Below, in pieces: positions 31,994 through 41,277 of a DNA stretch of 64,000 nt. The notes under the pieces are model-generated. The model was not told the DNA's origin and ran no database searches. It was given only the letters and a program-made list of their open reading frames with translations. Numbering within the stretch: position 1 is the stretch's first letter; each line of letters begins with the position of its first letter. The position numbers were made by a program, and so were the translations under genes. Where the stretch lies: assembly GCF_030036535.1 (NCBI RefSeq), contig NZ_CP080387.1, positions 744,001 to 808,000 of the forward strand. Direction: 5' to 3'. This DNA is from Agrobacterium cucumeris (GTDB lineage Bacteria > Pseudomonadota > Alphaproteobacteria > Rhizobiales > Rhizobiaceae).

Positions 31994-32563
31994 TCAGATC
32001 GTCTCGGGGCTCTCGACATGCCGGGCAGGGCGCTCGTTCGGGTCGCGCCCGATCTCTGCCTTCAGCGTCATCAGATCGATGAAGTGATCGGCCTGCCGGC
32101 GCAGGTCGTCTGCAATCATTGCGGGCTGCGTCGCCATGGTGGAAACCACGGACACCTTGCGGCCCTTGCGCTGCAGCGCATCCACCAGCGTGGTGAAATC
32201 GCCGTCGCCGGAGAACAGGACGAGGTGGTCAACCGTTTCGGACTGTTCCATGGCATCGACCGCGAGTTCGATATCCATGTTGCCCTTGATCTTGCGGCGG
32301 CCGAGCGCGTCGGTGAATTCCTTCGCCGGCTTCGTCACGACCTTGTAGCCGTTATAGTCCAGCCAGTCGATCAGCGGACGGATCGAGGAATATTCCTGAT
32401 CCTCGATCAATGCGGTGTAATAATAGGCGCGCAGCAGGTATCCACGCTTCTGAAACGCCTTAAGGAGCTTGCGGTAGTCGATATCGAATCCCAGGCTTTT
32501 CGATGCTGCATAAAGATTGGCTCCGTCTATGAAGAGCGCAATTTTCTCCCGTGGATCGAACAT
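31994..32563 (-). CDS. NYN-domain (LabA/DUF88) protein, putative RNase
   Basis: A 189-residue PIN-like NYN nuclease-fold protein. Acidic active-site residues are in the expected places: KIALFIDGANLYAASKSLG (first Asp), GNMDIELAVDAMEQSETVDH (middle Asp) and LVLFSGDGDFTTLVDALQRK (third Asp pair). It probably cleaves RNA or processes transcripts; the cellular role is not known. The start codon at 32563 gives MFDPREKIALFIDGAN. Single gene, with terminator downstream and rpoZ divergent upstream. Confidence 0.88.
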   Translation of the reverse strand: MFDPREKIALFIDGANLYAASKSLGFDIDYRKLLKAFQKRGYLLRAYYYTALIEDQEYSSIRPLIDWLDYNGYKVVTKPAKEFTDALGRRKIKGNMDIELAVDAMEQSETVDHLVLFSGDGDFTTLVDALQRKGRKVSVVSTMATQPAMIADDLRRQADHFIDLMTLKAEIGRDPNERPARHVESPETI

Positions 32564-32955
32564 TCCATCCCATTCCTTTTTTTGGAAAGGCCATTATCTG
32601 GCTTTTATATCCGGTCGATAACGCAAAAAGACATGTGGTATCAACGAGCTTTGCGCACCGCCGTTGCGTTTTAAGTAAGCTACCTTCCCCCGTATTCCAA
32701 GACAATTCTTCTAGACATTTTGTTCATCAGACGCCAAACATCGGCAATAAGGTGCCAAAAGACGCCAAAGACAGGAAAAACTTGAATTCCGCGGCCAATG
32801 GCTGTATCGGAAGCTGGAAAGCTTCGTCGCGAGAAATCCTGAATGTTTTTCGCAGGGCACGAAGCGCAGATTCAATAGGTTAGAGCATCCCTTGTGCATC
32901 CCGAAGAAAGCACGGCGCTCTGATCCACGACATTACGACACGCAAAGGACAGGCA
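32564..32955. other. 392-bp region between divergent NYN and rpoZ genes
   Basis: No gene or repeat seen. It should hold both promoters. The stretch before rpoZ has TTCAATAGGTTAGAGCATCC; no specific box recognised. Confidence 0.4.
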
Positions 32956-33348
32956 ATGGCCCGCGTCACAGTTGAAGATTGCATTGATAAAGTAGACAAC
33001 CGTTTCGAACTGGTGCTTCTCGCCAGCCACCGTGCGCGCCAGATTTCCCAAGGCTCTTCCATCACGGTTGACCGCGACAACGACAAGAACCCGGTTGTGG
33101 CGCTGCGCGAAATCGCTGACGAGACGCTGTCGCCTGACGACCTGAAGGAAGACCTCATCCATTCGCTGCAGAAGCATGTGGAAGTGGACGAGCCCGAGCC
33201 CGATCCGGTCACGCTTGCCGCCTCCACTGGCGCCGATGGCGAAGACGACGACCAGCCGGAAACCGTTACTTTCGACCAGATGTCGGAAGAAGAACTGCTG
33301 GCCGGTATCGAAGGCCTTGTGCCGCCGGAAAAAAATGACGACTATTGA
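32956..33348 (+). CDS. rpoZ: RNA polymerase omega subunit
   Basis: A 130-residue protein. It begins [20 protein letters not shown], then [19 protein letters not shown] and [18 protein letters not shown], the standard omega fold that clamps beta-prime. The C-terminal acidic extension ([20 protein letters not shown]) is typical of alphaproteobacteria. Omega contributes to a ppGpp-binding site, and the next gene makes ppGpp. A strong terminator separates them. Confidence 0.96.
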   Translation: MARVTVEDCIDKVDNRFELVLLASHRARQISQGSSITVDRDNDKNPVVALREIADETLSPDDLKEDLIHSLQKHVEVDEPEPDPVTLAASTGADGEDDDQPETVTFDQMSEEELLAGIEGLVPPEKNDDY

Positions 33349-33435
33349 TCTAAGTTTATGACGCCATTGGCGGGCGGTGGTTACCGTCTGTCAATATTTC
33401 CCGTCATAATCTGATCCCTATTGATGCAGCATTGT

Positions 33436-33468
33436 GCGCCGACCCCTAGGTTGGCGCGCTTTCTTTTT
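33436..33468 (+). terminator. Terminator or attenuator between rpoZ and rel
   Basis: GCGCCGACC CCTA GGTTGGCGC is a 9-bp stem with one G-U pair, followed by GCTTTCTTTTTG. It ends 12 nt before the rel ATG, so any transcript entering from rpoZ must pass it. Confidence 0.8.
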
Positions 33469-33480
33469 GTGGAATATCGC

Positions 33481-35715
33481 ATGATGCGGCAATACGAACT
33501 CGTCGAGCGGGTTCAAAAATATAAACCGGATGCGAATGAGGCCCTGCTGAACAAGGCCTATGTTTATGCCATGCAGAAACATGGCCAGCAGAAGCGGGCC
33601 AATGGCGACCCCTATATCTCGCATCCGCTGGAAGTTGCCGCCATCCTCACCGAAATGCATCTCGACGAATCGACCATCGCGGTGGCGTTGCTGCACGATA
33701 CGATCGAGGACACCACCGCCACCCGCGCTGAAATCGATGAACTCTTCGGTGAAGATATCGGCCGGCTGGTGGAAGGGCTGACCAAGCTCAAGAAACTCGA
33801 TCTCGTCACCCGCAAGGCCAAGCAGGCCGAAAATCTGCGCAAGCTGCTGCTTGCCATTTCCGATGACGTGCGTGTTCTCCTGGTCAAGCTCGCCGACCGC
33901 CTGCACAATATGCGCACCATGGAATATATGCCGGCCGACAAGCGCAGCCGCATTTCCGAGGAGACGATGGAAATCTATGCGCCGCTCGCCGGCCGCATGG
34001 GCATGCAGGATATGCGCGACGAGCTGGAGGACCTGTCCTTCCGGTATCTCAACCCGGAAGCCTATGGCACGGTGACGAACCGCCTGCAGGAACTGGAAAC
34101 GCGCAATGAAGGGCTGATCAAAAAGATCGAGGACGAGCTGCGCGAGCTTCTCGTGGCGAATGGTCTGGTCGGCGCCAATGTCAAAGGGCGGCAGAAGAAA
34201 CCCTATTCGGTGTTCCGCAAGATGCAGTCGAAGTCGCTTTCCTTCGAGCAGCTTTCCGATGTCTACGGTTTCCGCATTCTGGTGGATGATATTCCGTCCT
34301 GCTACCGGGCGCTGGGTGTCGTACATACCCGCTGGCGCGTCGTGCCGGGCCGCTTCAAGGATTATATCTCGACACCCAAGCAGAACGACTATCGTTCCAT
34401 CCACACCACCATCGTTGGCCCGTCGCGCCAGCGTATCGAGCTGCAGATCCGCACCAAGCGCATGCATGAGATCGCCGAATTCGGCATCGCCGCCCACGCG
34501 CTTTACAAGGATGGTGAAAACGGGGAGGGCGATCTGCTATCGCCGGAATCGAACGCCTATTCCTGGCTGCGCCACACCATCGAATCGCTGGCCGAAGGCG
34601 ACAGCCCGGAAGAGTTCCTCGAGCATACCAAGCTCGAACTCTTCCAGGACCAGGTGTTCTGCTTCACGCCGAAGGGCAAGCTGATTGCGCTGCCGCGCGG
34701 CGCGACGCCCATCGATTTCGCTTATGCCGTTCATACCAATATCGGTGACACCACGGTTGGCGCCAAGATCAACGGGCGGATCATGCCGCTCGTCACCCGG
34801 CTCAACAATGGCGACGAGGTGGAGATCATCCGCTCCGGCGTGCAGGTGCCGCCGGCCGCTTGGGAAGAGGTGGTGGTGACCGGCAAGGCCCGCTCGGCCA
34901 TCCGTCGCGCCACCCGCATGGCCATCCGCAAGCAATATTCCGGCCTCGGTTACCGTATTCTCGAGCGCACCTTCGAGCGCGCCGGCAAGGCCTTCTCGCG
35001 GGAAGCCCTGAAGCCCGTGCTGCATCGCCTGGCGCAGAAGGATGTCGAAGACGCCATCGCCGCCGTCGGTCGCGGTGAGGTTTCCTCGCTGGATGTGCTG
35101 CGGGCGGTCTATCCGGATTATCAGGATGAGCGCGTCACGGTGAAGATGACCGGCGATGATGGCTGGTTCAACATGCGCAGCGCTTCCGGCATGGTCTTCA
35201 AGATCCCGGGCAAGTCGCGTTCGGTACTTGAGGACGATGGCGCGGCCGAGATGCTGGATGGACCCGACCCGCTGCCGATCCGCGGCCTTTCCGGCAATGT
35301 CGACGTGCATTTCGGTGCCGCCGGCGCCGTTCCGGGAGACCGCATCGTCGGTATCATGGAAAAAGGCAAGGGCATCACCATCTATCCCATTCAGGCGCCG
35401 GCGCTGCAACGCTTCGACGATGAACCGGAGCGCTGGATCGACGTCCGCTGGGATCTCGATGAGGCCAACAAGTCGCGCTTCATGGCGCGGGTGATGATCA
35501 ATGCGCTGAATGAGCCGGGCACGCTCGCCTCGGTGGCACAATCGATCGCGACGCTGGATGTCAATATTCGCGGGCTGAACATGGTCCGCATCGGTACGGA
35601 CTTCTCCGAGCTGGCGCTGGATGTCGAAGTCTGGGATCTGCGGCAGCTGAACCAGCTTCTGTCGCAGTTGAAAGATCTCGACTGCGTATCAACAGTGGCA
35701 CGTGCCTTCGATTGA
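33481..35715 (+). CDS. rel: Bifunctional (p)ppGpp synthetase/hydrolase RelA/SpoT (Rsh)
   Basis: A 744-residue stringent-response enzyme, the only long Rsh in the window. Order: HD hydrolase (ISHPLEVAAIL, LLHDTIEDTTATRAEIDELF), RelA-type synthetase (YRSIHTTIVGPSRQRIELQI), TGS (RGATPIDFAYAVHTNIGDTT), helical and zinc-finger-like region, and C-terminal ACT (FMARVMINALNEPGTLASVA). HD motif intact, so both activities are expected. The ATG at 33481 or 33484 is preferred. An upstream in-frame extension from 33421 would run through the terminator hairpin and is unlike the family. It ends with a strong terminator. Confidence 0.95.
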   Translation: MMRQYELVERVQKYKPDANEALLNKAYVYAMQKHGQQKRANGDPYISHPLEVAAILTEMHLDESTIAVALLHDTIEDTTATRAEIDELFGEDIGRLVEGLTKLKKLDLVTRKAKQAENLRKLLLAISDDVRVLLVKLADRLHNMRTMEYMPADKRSRISEETMEIYAPLAGRMGMQDMRDELEDLSFRYLNPEAYGTVTNRLQELETRNEGLIKKIEDELRELLVANGLVGANVKGRQKKPYSVFRKMQSKSLSFEQLSDVYGFRILVDDIPSCYRALGVVHTRWRVVPGRFKDYISTPKQNDYRSIHTTIVGPSRQRIELQIRTKRMHEIAEFGIAAHALYKDGENGEGDLLSPESNAYSWLRHTIESLAEGDSPEEFLEHTKLELFQDQVFCFTPKGKLIALPRGATPIDFAYAVHTNIGDTTVGAKINGRIMPLVTRLNNGDEVEIIRSGVQVPPAAWEEVVVTGKARSAIRRATRMAIRKQYSGLGYRILERTFERAGKAFSREALKPVLHRLAQKDVEDAIAAVGRGEVSSLDVLRAVYPDYQDERVTVKMTGDDGWFNMRSASGMVFKIPGKSRSVLEDDGAAEMLDGPDPLPIRGLSGNVDVHFGAAGAVPGDRIVGIMEKGKGITIYPIQAPALQRFDDEPERWIDVRWDLDEANKSRFMARVMINALNEPGTLASVAQSIATLDVNIRGLNMVRIGTDFSELALDVEVWDLRQLNQLLSQLKDLDCVSTVARAFD

Positions 35716-35741
35716 GGCATTTTTAGTCGCCATCGTAACTC

Positions 35742-35784
35742 AAAAGGCCGCTGTTATGCACTCATTGCATGGCAGCGGCCTTTT
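35742..35784 (+). terminator. Rho-independent terminator of rel
   Basis: AAAAGGCCGCTG-TT-ATGCA pairs with TGCAT-GG-CAGCGGCCTTTT, a very long stem with a small internal bulge. It can work in both directions. Confidence 0.92.
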
Positions 35785-35912
35785 CCTGTCTCTGGTCGCA
35801 GACAGGGTTTGAGACTATCTTCCTTTCAGAAATTGAAGACGGGAAACGCGGCGTGCCGGTGGGATTTACACCGATGAGAAACGCCACTCCCAAACCGAAA
35901 GGACCTAAAATC

Positions 35913-36059
35913 ATGTTTACTCCGCTTCGCAAGATCGCCCGCGCCGTTCGTGGCAAGACCACGCAGGAACGCGAATTCGAATATCTCAGCGGCTCGGTAT
36001 CGAATGTCGACCTCGAGTTCCGCCAGCGCGAAATCGACCGCGGCATGTTCCGCCGGTAA
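35913..36059 (+). CDS. DUF3563 family small protein (48 aa)
   Basis: Begins MFTPLRKIARAVRGKTTQER and ends REIDRGMFRR; the middle EYLSGSVSNVDLEFRQREID matches the DUF3563 pattern of short basic proteins (YL..S...DLE.R.REIDRG). AAAGGA lies 10 nt before the ATG at 35913. The longer in-frame extension to 35769 overlaps the rel terminator and is rejected. Function unknown; these proteins are often multi-copy and abundant in alpha- and betaproteobacteria. Confidence 0.75.
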   Translation: MFTPLRKIARAVRGKTTQEREFEYLSGSVSNVDLEFRQREIDRGMFRR

Positions 36060-36303
36060 TGCGCTCAGCGCATGGCAGCCCTTCGCCATGCGTATGAGAC
36101 TTGGAGGGTGTGCGGCTGTTGTTGGCACGCTCGCCCCTGTATCTTGCAAAACTATGTGAATGCGCGCTTCAAGCGGTTGTCCCAAACTGGTTGACCAATA
36201 CGCCGCAAAAAATCCCGGTTCAGTCCCCTGTCGCAATAGACGACACTAAATTGGGACTGATATCGAATGCTCGATATTCACTGTATTCGTGACATCCCGC
36301 GTC

Positions 36304-36415
36304 CGTCATGCCGGACTTGATCCGGCATCCAGCCAGCCAAGTCCTTGGGCGGGAAAGAGTCTTCTCGCCGTGCAGACGCATGTCGGCTGGGTTCCCGCTC
36401 AAGGCCGGAATGACG
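36304..36415. repeat. Family A palindromic intergenic repeat
   Basis: Arms CGTCATGCCGGACTTGATCC and CGCTCAAGGCCGGAATGACG. Part of a 442-bp gap (36060-36501) before the DUF2062 gene. The remaining part, 36060-36300, shows no gene. Confidence 0.8.
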
Positions 36416-36501
36416 GAAGCGGAGAATACACCTGCAAAAGAAATCCCTGCGTCGTCTATGATGCTCTTGGCTGCGCCCGGGCGATGAAATAGACTGTCTC
36501 C

Positions 36502-37080
36502 ATGCCGTTTCGCCGCCGTGAACCCGTTGGTTTTTCAGAAAAGATTCGTGACCTCTTCTGGCCGCGCACGGGTTTTTCCCGTTCGCTGCGCTATATGAAG
36601 CTGCGTCTGCTCAGGCTTTCCGCCTCTCCACATTCGGTTGCTGCCGGTGTTGCCCTCGGTGTCGGCGTGGCGTGGACGCCGTTTCTCGGCGTTCATATCC
36701 TCATAGCCATGGCACTCGGTTTCCTCACGCGCGTCAATCTGGTTGCGGCCGCGCTTGGCACCACATTCGCCAACCCGCTGACATTTCCCTTCATCTGGGC
36801 ATCCACCTGGGAGATCGGCCACTTCATCCTCGGCCGGCAGAAGATGGAAAGTGCCGAACATGTGGATTTCGTGGCGCTGTTCAGTCATCTCGAATTCCGG
36901 CAGATATGGACGCCGGTGCTGGAGCCCATGACGGTTGGCGCGCTGCTTCCAGCCGCAATCAGCGCGGTCATCGTCTATTTCGCGGTTTATAGCCTGATCA
37001 GCGGCTTCCAGCGGCGCAAGATGGAAAATCTTGCCCACCGTGCCGCAAACAGGAATGCTTCTCTGGAGATGTTGAAATGA
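36502..37080 (+). CDS. DUF2062 membrane protein
   Basis: A 192-residue protein. Basic N terminus, then the DUF2062 core: [20 protein letters not shown], then [20 protein letters not shown] and [18 protein letters not shown], each a membrane helix, and a last helix near [14 protein letters not shown]. Function unknown. The stop overlaps the acpS start by 4 nt (ATGA), so the two are translated together. The pair is common in rhizobia, which suggests a link to envelope lipid metabolism (inference). Confidence 0.88.
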   Translation: MPFRRREPVGFSEKIRDLFWPRTGFSRSLRYMKLRLLRLSASPHSVAAGVALGVGVAWTPFLGVHILIAMALGFLTRVNLVAAALGTTFANPLTFPFIWASTWEIGHFILGRQKMESAEHVDFVALFSHLEFRQIWTPVLEPMTVGALLPAAISAVIVYFAVYSLISGFQRRKMENLAHRAANRNASLEMLK

Positions 37081-37481
37081 TCATTGGATTGGGCAGCGAC
37101 CTGATCGACATTCGCCGTGTTGAAAAATCGATCGAGCGTTTCGGCGAACGTTTCACGCGTCGCTGTTTCACCGATATAGAGCGCGCCAAATCTGACGGCC
37201 GCAAGAACCGCGCCGCTTCCTATGCCAAGCGTTTCGCCGCCAAGGAGGCCTGTTCCAAGGCGCTTGGAACCGGGCTTGCGAATGGCGTCTTCTGGAAGGA
37301 CATGGGTGTCGTCAATCTGCCGGGCGGCAAGCCGACCATGCTTCTGACCAATGGGGCAGGGGAAAGACTGGCGGCCATGCTGCCGGCCGGCCACCGCGCC
37401 AATATCCACCTGACGATCACGGATGATTTCCCTTATGCTCAGGCATTTGTGATTATCGAGGCGCTTCCCGTGAATGGCTGA
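37077..37481 (+). CDS. acpS: Holo-[acyl-carrier-protein] synthase
   Basis: A 134-residue phosphopantetheinyl transferase that activates ACP. It has the signature [20 protein letters not shown] with the Mg-binding Asp, and [18 protein letters not shown] with the catalytic Lys-Glu pair. The start overlaps the DUF2062 stop. It heads the acpS-lepB-rnc-era run typical of alphaproteobacteria, with 210 bp to lepB. Confidence 0.96.
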   Translation: MIIGLGSDLIDIRRVEKSIERFGERFTRRCFTDIERAKSDGRKNRAASYAKRFAAKEACSKALGTGLANGVFWKDMGVVNLPGGKPTMLLTNGAGERLAAMLPAGHRANIHLTITDDFPYAQAFVIIEALPVNG

Positions 37482-37691
37482 GACCCGGTGCGGCCGCATT
37501 GGCGGCCTATTTGCACCCGTGTCATAGAAGCGCTTCCCTTCGGGCTGGAAAGGTTCTAGAGAAGTCGCAGAAATATGAAAGCGTTGCCGGCTGTGTGAAG
37601 ACTTCTTCATGCGGCGCAGGCACGACAAAACAACGGCCCCGATGCCTTCGTCAAACCGAAGAAGCCGGGAAACAATCAGGCAGGTCTTTAA

Positions 37692-38438
37692 GTGTCCGAA
37701 AAAGCTGAGAAGAAGCAGAACGCCCTCTGGGAGAACGTCAAGGTCATCATTCAGGCGCTGCTGCTGGCCATGGTCATCCGCACCGTTCTGTTTCAGCCCT
37801 TCACGATCCCATCGGGCTCGATGATGCCGACGCTTCTGGTTGGTGACTATCTTTTCGTCAACAAGTTCTCCTACGGCTATTCGAAATATTCGCTGCCCTT
37901 CTCGCCGAACCTGTTTTCTGGTCGTATTCTGGAATTCAGCAAGCCCAAGCGTGGCGATGTCGTGGTGTTCCGCCTGCCGCCAAATCCGGAAGTGGATTAC
38001 ATCAAGCGTCTCGTCGGCCTGCCGGGTGATCGCGTTCAGGTGACGAACGGCGTGCTGTTCATCAACGGCCAGCCGGTGCCGAAGCAGCCAGACGGCACCT
38101 TCACCTCGGATTACCGCGCCGATCCGGGCGCCAATGTCCCTGTCTTCCGCGAAACGCTGGATAACGGCGTCACCTATGACACGCTTGACCAGTCGCCCGA
38201 TTCGCGTGGCGACAACACCCGGGAATTCCTGGTGCCGGAAGGCCATTATTTCATGATGGGCGACAACAGAGACAATTCGCTCGACAGCCGCTTCGATGTC
38301 GGCTTCGTGCCGGAAGAAAACCTGATCGGCCGCGCCAGCGTCATCTTCTTCTCGCTGGGCAATGACACGCCGTTCAGCCGCATTTGGGAATGGCCGGCCA
38401 ACATGCGTTGGGATCGCCTCTTCAAGGTTGTGGAATGA
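37692..38438 (+). CDS. lepB: Signal peptidase I
   Basis: A 248-residue inner-membrane protease that removes Sec signal peptides. One N-terminal transmembrane helix (VIIQALLLAMVIRTVLF) is followed by the catalytic Ser box IPSGSMMPTLLVGDYLFVNK, the Lys box DYIKRLVGLPGDRVQ, and GHYFMMGDNRDNSLDSR. The start is GTG at 37692, with AGG upstream. The 210 bp before it hold no gene. The stop overlaps the rnc ATG. Confidence 0.95.
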   Translation: MSEKAEKKQNALWENVKVIIQALLLAMVIRTVLFQPFTIPSGSMMPTLLVGDYLFVNKFSYGYSKYSLPFSPNLFSGRILEFSKPKRGDVVVFRLPPNPEVDYIKRLVGLPGDRVQVTNGVLFINGQPVPKQPDGTFTSDYRADPGANVPVFRETLDNGVTYDTLDQSPDSRGDNTREFLVPEGHYFMMGDNRDNSLDSRFDVGFVPEENLIGRASVIFFSLGNDTPFSRIWEWPANMRWDRLFKVVE

Positions 38439-39154
38439 GCAAGACCAAGCCGCTTTCGGCGGACGAGATTTCGCGTCTGGAAGCGTTGATCGGATATGAA
38501 TTCAAGGACAAGGCCCGGCTGGACCGGGCCTTGACCCATGCCAGCGCGCGCTCCGCCGCCGCCGGCAATTACGAACGGCTGGAATTTTTAGGGGATCGTG
38601 TTCTCGGCCTCTGCGTGGCGGAGCTGCTGTTTTCGACCTTCCGCAATGCCACCGAGGGTGAATTGTCCGTTCGCCTGAACCAGCTCGTCAGTGCCGAATC
38701 CTGCGCCGCGATCGGTGACGAGATGGGCCTGCACAATTTCATCCGCACCGGGTCGGACGTGAAGAAACTGACCGGCAAGGCGATGCTGAACGTGCGCGCC
38801 GATGTGGTCGAAAGCCTGATCGCCACCATCTATCTGGATGGCGGGCTGGAGGCATCCCGCCGGTTCGTTCTGAAATATTGGCAAAGCCGGGCGACACGCG
38901 TCGATGCGGGGCGGCGCGACGCCAAGACCGAGTTGCAGGAATGGGCGCATGCCAGATTTGCGACGACGCCCGCTTATCGGGTTGACGATCGCTCCGGACC
39001 GGATCACGATCCAAGCTTCACCGTGACGGTGGAAATTCCCGGCGTGAAGCCGGAAACCGGCGTCGAGCGCTCCAAGCGCGCGGCCGAACAGGTGGCGGCC
39101 ACCAGATTGCTGGAGCGCGAAGGCGTCTGGCAGAAAAGCCCCACCAAAAACTGA
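38435..39154 (+). CDS. rnc: Ribonuclease III
   Basis: A 239-residue double-strand RNA endonuclease for rRNA processing. It has the signature NYERLEFLGDRVLGLCVAEL with the catalytic Glu and Asp, and NVRADVVESLIATIYLDGG. The C-terminal dsRNA-binding domain starts at about residue 160 (KTELQEWAHARFATTPAY). The ATG at 38435 overlaps the lepB stop (ATGA), so the upstream ORF start at 38384 is not used. Confidence 0.96.
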   Translation: MSKTKPLSADEISRLEALIGYEFKDKARLDRALTHASARSAAAGNYERLEFLGDRVLGLCVAELLFSTFRNATEGELSVRLNQLVSAESCAAIGDEMGLHNFIRTGSDVKKLTGKAMLNVRADVVESLIATIYLDGGLEASRRFVLKYWQSRATRVDAGRRDAKTELQEWAHARFATTPAYRVDDRSGPDHDPSFTVTVEIPGVKPETGVERSKRAAEQVAATRLLEREGVWQKSPTKN

Positions 39155-39237
39155 GCACCCACCCATAGGGTGCCAAAATCGAGCGCATGGCGGACCCGCG
39201 GGCCGCATGTTGAATACCTCTGACCTTGATGGATAAC

Positions 39238-40179
39238 ATGACCGATCACGAAAACCCCGCCATTGAAGGCGAAGACAACAACCTTCCGACCCGTTCCGGC
39301 TTTGTGGCCCTTATCGGCCCGACCAATGCCGGCAAGTCGACGCTGGTGAACAGGCTGGTTGGCGCCAAGGTTTCGATCGTCAGCCACAAGGTGCAGACGA
39401 CGCGCGCCGTGATGCGCGGCATCGCCATTCACAAGAATGCGCAGATCGTTTTCATGGACACCCCCGGCATCTTCAAGCCGCGCCGCCGGCTTGACCGCGC
39501 CATGGTCACCTCCGCCTGGGGTGGGGCAAAGGATGCCGATCTCATTCTGCTGCTGATCGACAGCGAGCGCGGCCTGAAAGGCGATGCCGAGGCCATTCTT
39601 GAAGGGCTGAAGGACGTTCCGCAGAAGAAGATCCTCTGCCTCAACAAGATCGATCAGGTGAAGCGCGAAGACCTGCTGAAGCTTGCCGCCGCCGCCAATG
39701 AGACGGTGGCTTTCGATCGCACATTCATGATTTCGGCCACCAATGGTTCGGGCTGCGAAGACCTGATGGATTATCTGGTGGAGGCGCTGCCGGAAGGTCC
39801 GTGGTATTATCCGGAAGACCAGATTTCCGATTTGCCGATGCGCCAGCTCGCCGCCGAAATCACCCGCGAGAAGCTGTTCCTGCGCCTGCACCAGGAACTG
39901 CCCTACGCCTCGCATGTCGAGACGGAAAAGTGGGAAGAGCGCAAGGACGGCTCCGTACGCATCGAGCAGGTGATCTATGTCGAGCGCGACAGCCAGAAGA
40001 AGATCGCGCTCGGCAAGAACGGCGATGCGATCAAGGCGATCTCCACCGCCTCGCGCAAGGAGCTTTCGGAAATCCTCGAGCAGCCGGTCCATCTCTTCCT
40101 GTTCGTCAAGGTGCGCGAGAACTGGGGCGATGACCCCGAGCGCTTCCGTGAAATGGGACTGGAATTTCCGCGGGGGTAA
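39238..40179 (+). CDS. era: GTPase Era
   Basis: A 313-residue essential 16S rRNA-binding GTPase for 30S assembly. Motifs: G1 IGPTNAGKSTLVNRL, the switch region KVQTTRAVMRGI, G3 VFMDTPGIFKP and G4 CLNKIDQVK. The C-terminal KH domain has VIYVERDSQKKIALGKNGDA. Starts at 39229 and 39238 are both possible; neither has a strong Shine-Dalgarno. It follows rnc by 83 bp. In most alphaproteobacteria recO follows, but here a family A repeat, a crp/fnr gene and a response regulator intervene. Confidence 0.95.
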   Translation: MTDHENPAIEGEDNNLPTRSGFVALIGPTNAGKSTLVNRLVGAKVSIVSHKVQTTRAVMRGIAIHKNAQIVFMDTPGIFKPRRRLDRAMVTSAWGGAKDADLILLLIDSERGLKGDAEAILEGLKDVPQKKILCLNKIDQVKREDLLKLAAAANETVAFDRTFMISATNGSGCEDLMDYLVEALPEGPWYYPEDQISDLPMRQLAAEITREKLFLRLHQELPYASHVETEKWEERKDGSVRIEQVIYVERDSQKKIALGKNGDAIKAISTASRKELSEILEQPVHLFLFVKVRENWGDDPERFREMGLEFPRG

Positions 40180-40221
40180 CGCGCAGGCGCGATATGCGCG
40201 ATGCGAAAACACACCCGCTTC

Positions 40222-40334
40222 CGTCATTCCGGCCTTGAGCCGGAATCCAGCCAGCCCAAGTCCTTGGGCTGAAAAGAGTCGTCCCGCCGCGCCGACGCGC
40301 GTCGACTGGATTCCGGCTCAAGGCCGGAATGACG
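40222..40334. repeat. Family A palindromic intergenic repeat
   Basis: Arms CGTCATTCCGGCCTTGAGCC and GGCTCAAGGCCGGAATGACG are exact. Core hairpins are CAGCCCAAGTCCTTGGGCTG and a CGCGCCGACGCGCG block. It follows era and starts the 345-bp gap before the Crp/Fnr gene, which otherwise has only a G8 tract at 40402-40409. Confidence 0.85.
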
Positions 40335-40524
40335 GGCGGGAAATGTCGCGAACCGACGAGAACGTCGAGGTTGCCCAAGCCCTTCGCTTTTGTGTGTTCA
40401 AGGGGGGGGCGCGACGCAATCCTTGAACGAACTGAATATCTTCAGCCACCATCGGGAACCGAATGCGTTCGGGCGGGTTGTTCCAAAACAATTGGGCGCA
40501 ACCTTTTTTCGATGACGGATATTC

Positions 40525-41277
40525 ATGTCGCCAAAAAAACCGAACGGGATTTCCACAACGCCGTGCCAGCAATGTCCCCTGCGGGACCTGCCGCATTTCA
40601 GGGATTTCGCCCCTTCCGAACTCGATTTCGTCTCCCGTTTCAAGACGGGGGAGCTGGCGGTGGAAAGCGGCTCTGTCATTTTGATGGAAGGGTCGCACAG
40701 CGCCCATCTTTATACCGTGCTGCATGGCTGGGCCTTTCGCTACAAGACGCTGGAAGATGGCCGGCGGCAAATCCTCAACTATGTCATGCCGGGCGATCTT
40801 GTTGGCTTGCAGGGCACGGTTATGGGGGAAATGCAGCATTCGGTCGAAGCGCTGTCACCGGTAACGCTGTGCGTTTTCGAACGATCGCGCCTCAACAACC
40901 TCTTCACCGATCACCCGACCCTTGCTTATGACCTGACCTGGATTGCTGCGAGCGAGGAACGCATGCTCGACAGTCATCTGCTCAGCATCGGCCGACGCAC
41001 TGCGCTGGAGCGCGCCGCCTATCTCATCGCCTTTCTTTACAGCAAGGCGAAGGCGGTCGATCTCATCCGCGGCGAAACGCCTATTCCCGTCACCCAGCAG
41101 CATGTGGCCGATACGCTCGGCCTTTCCATCGTCCACACCAACAAGACCTTGAGAAAGCTTGTTGATCGCGGCCTCATCCGCTGGACGGACAAGGGCTGTC
41201 TGGTGCTCGACAACGCCGGATTGAGCCATGTGGCCGGCTGGGAAAGCGACGAAAAGCGGCAAAGACCCTTCATCTGA
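40525..41277 (+). CDS. Crp/Fnr-family transcriptional regulator
   Basis: A 250-residue protein with a cyclic-nucleotide-like sensor domain (GSHSAHLYTVLHGWAFRYKT, MPGDLVGLQGTVMGEM) and a C-terminal helix-turn-helix (VTQQHVADTLGLSIVHTNKT). The N terminus has CQQCPLRD but no third Cys close by, so the Fnr cluster ligand set is incomplete, and it probably does not bind 4Fe-4S. It is unlike FixK in lacking FixK-type DNA helix residues as I remember them. It stands between era and recO, next to an orphan response regulator. Signal unknown. Confidence 0.86.
   Translation: MSPKKPNGISTTPCQQCPLRDLPHFRDFAPSELDFVSRFKTGELAVESGSVILMEGSHSAHLYTVLHGWAFRYKTLEDGRRQILNYVMPGDLVGLQGTVMGEMQHSVEALSPVTLCVFERSRLNNLFTDHPTLAYDLTWIAASEERMLDSHLLSIGRRTALERAAYLIAFLYSKAKAVDLIRGETPIPVTQQHVADTLGLSIVHTNKTLRKLVDRGLIRWTDKGCLVLDNAGLSHVAGWESDEKRQRPFI

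Noticed and set aside
40525..41277. Crp/Fnr gene as an oxygen-sensing FNR
   Set aside because: Only CQQC is present at the N terminus; the third N-terminal Cys of the cluster is missing.
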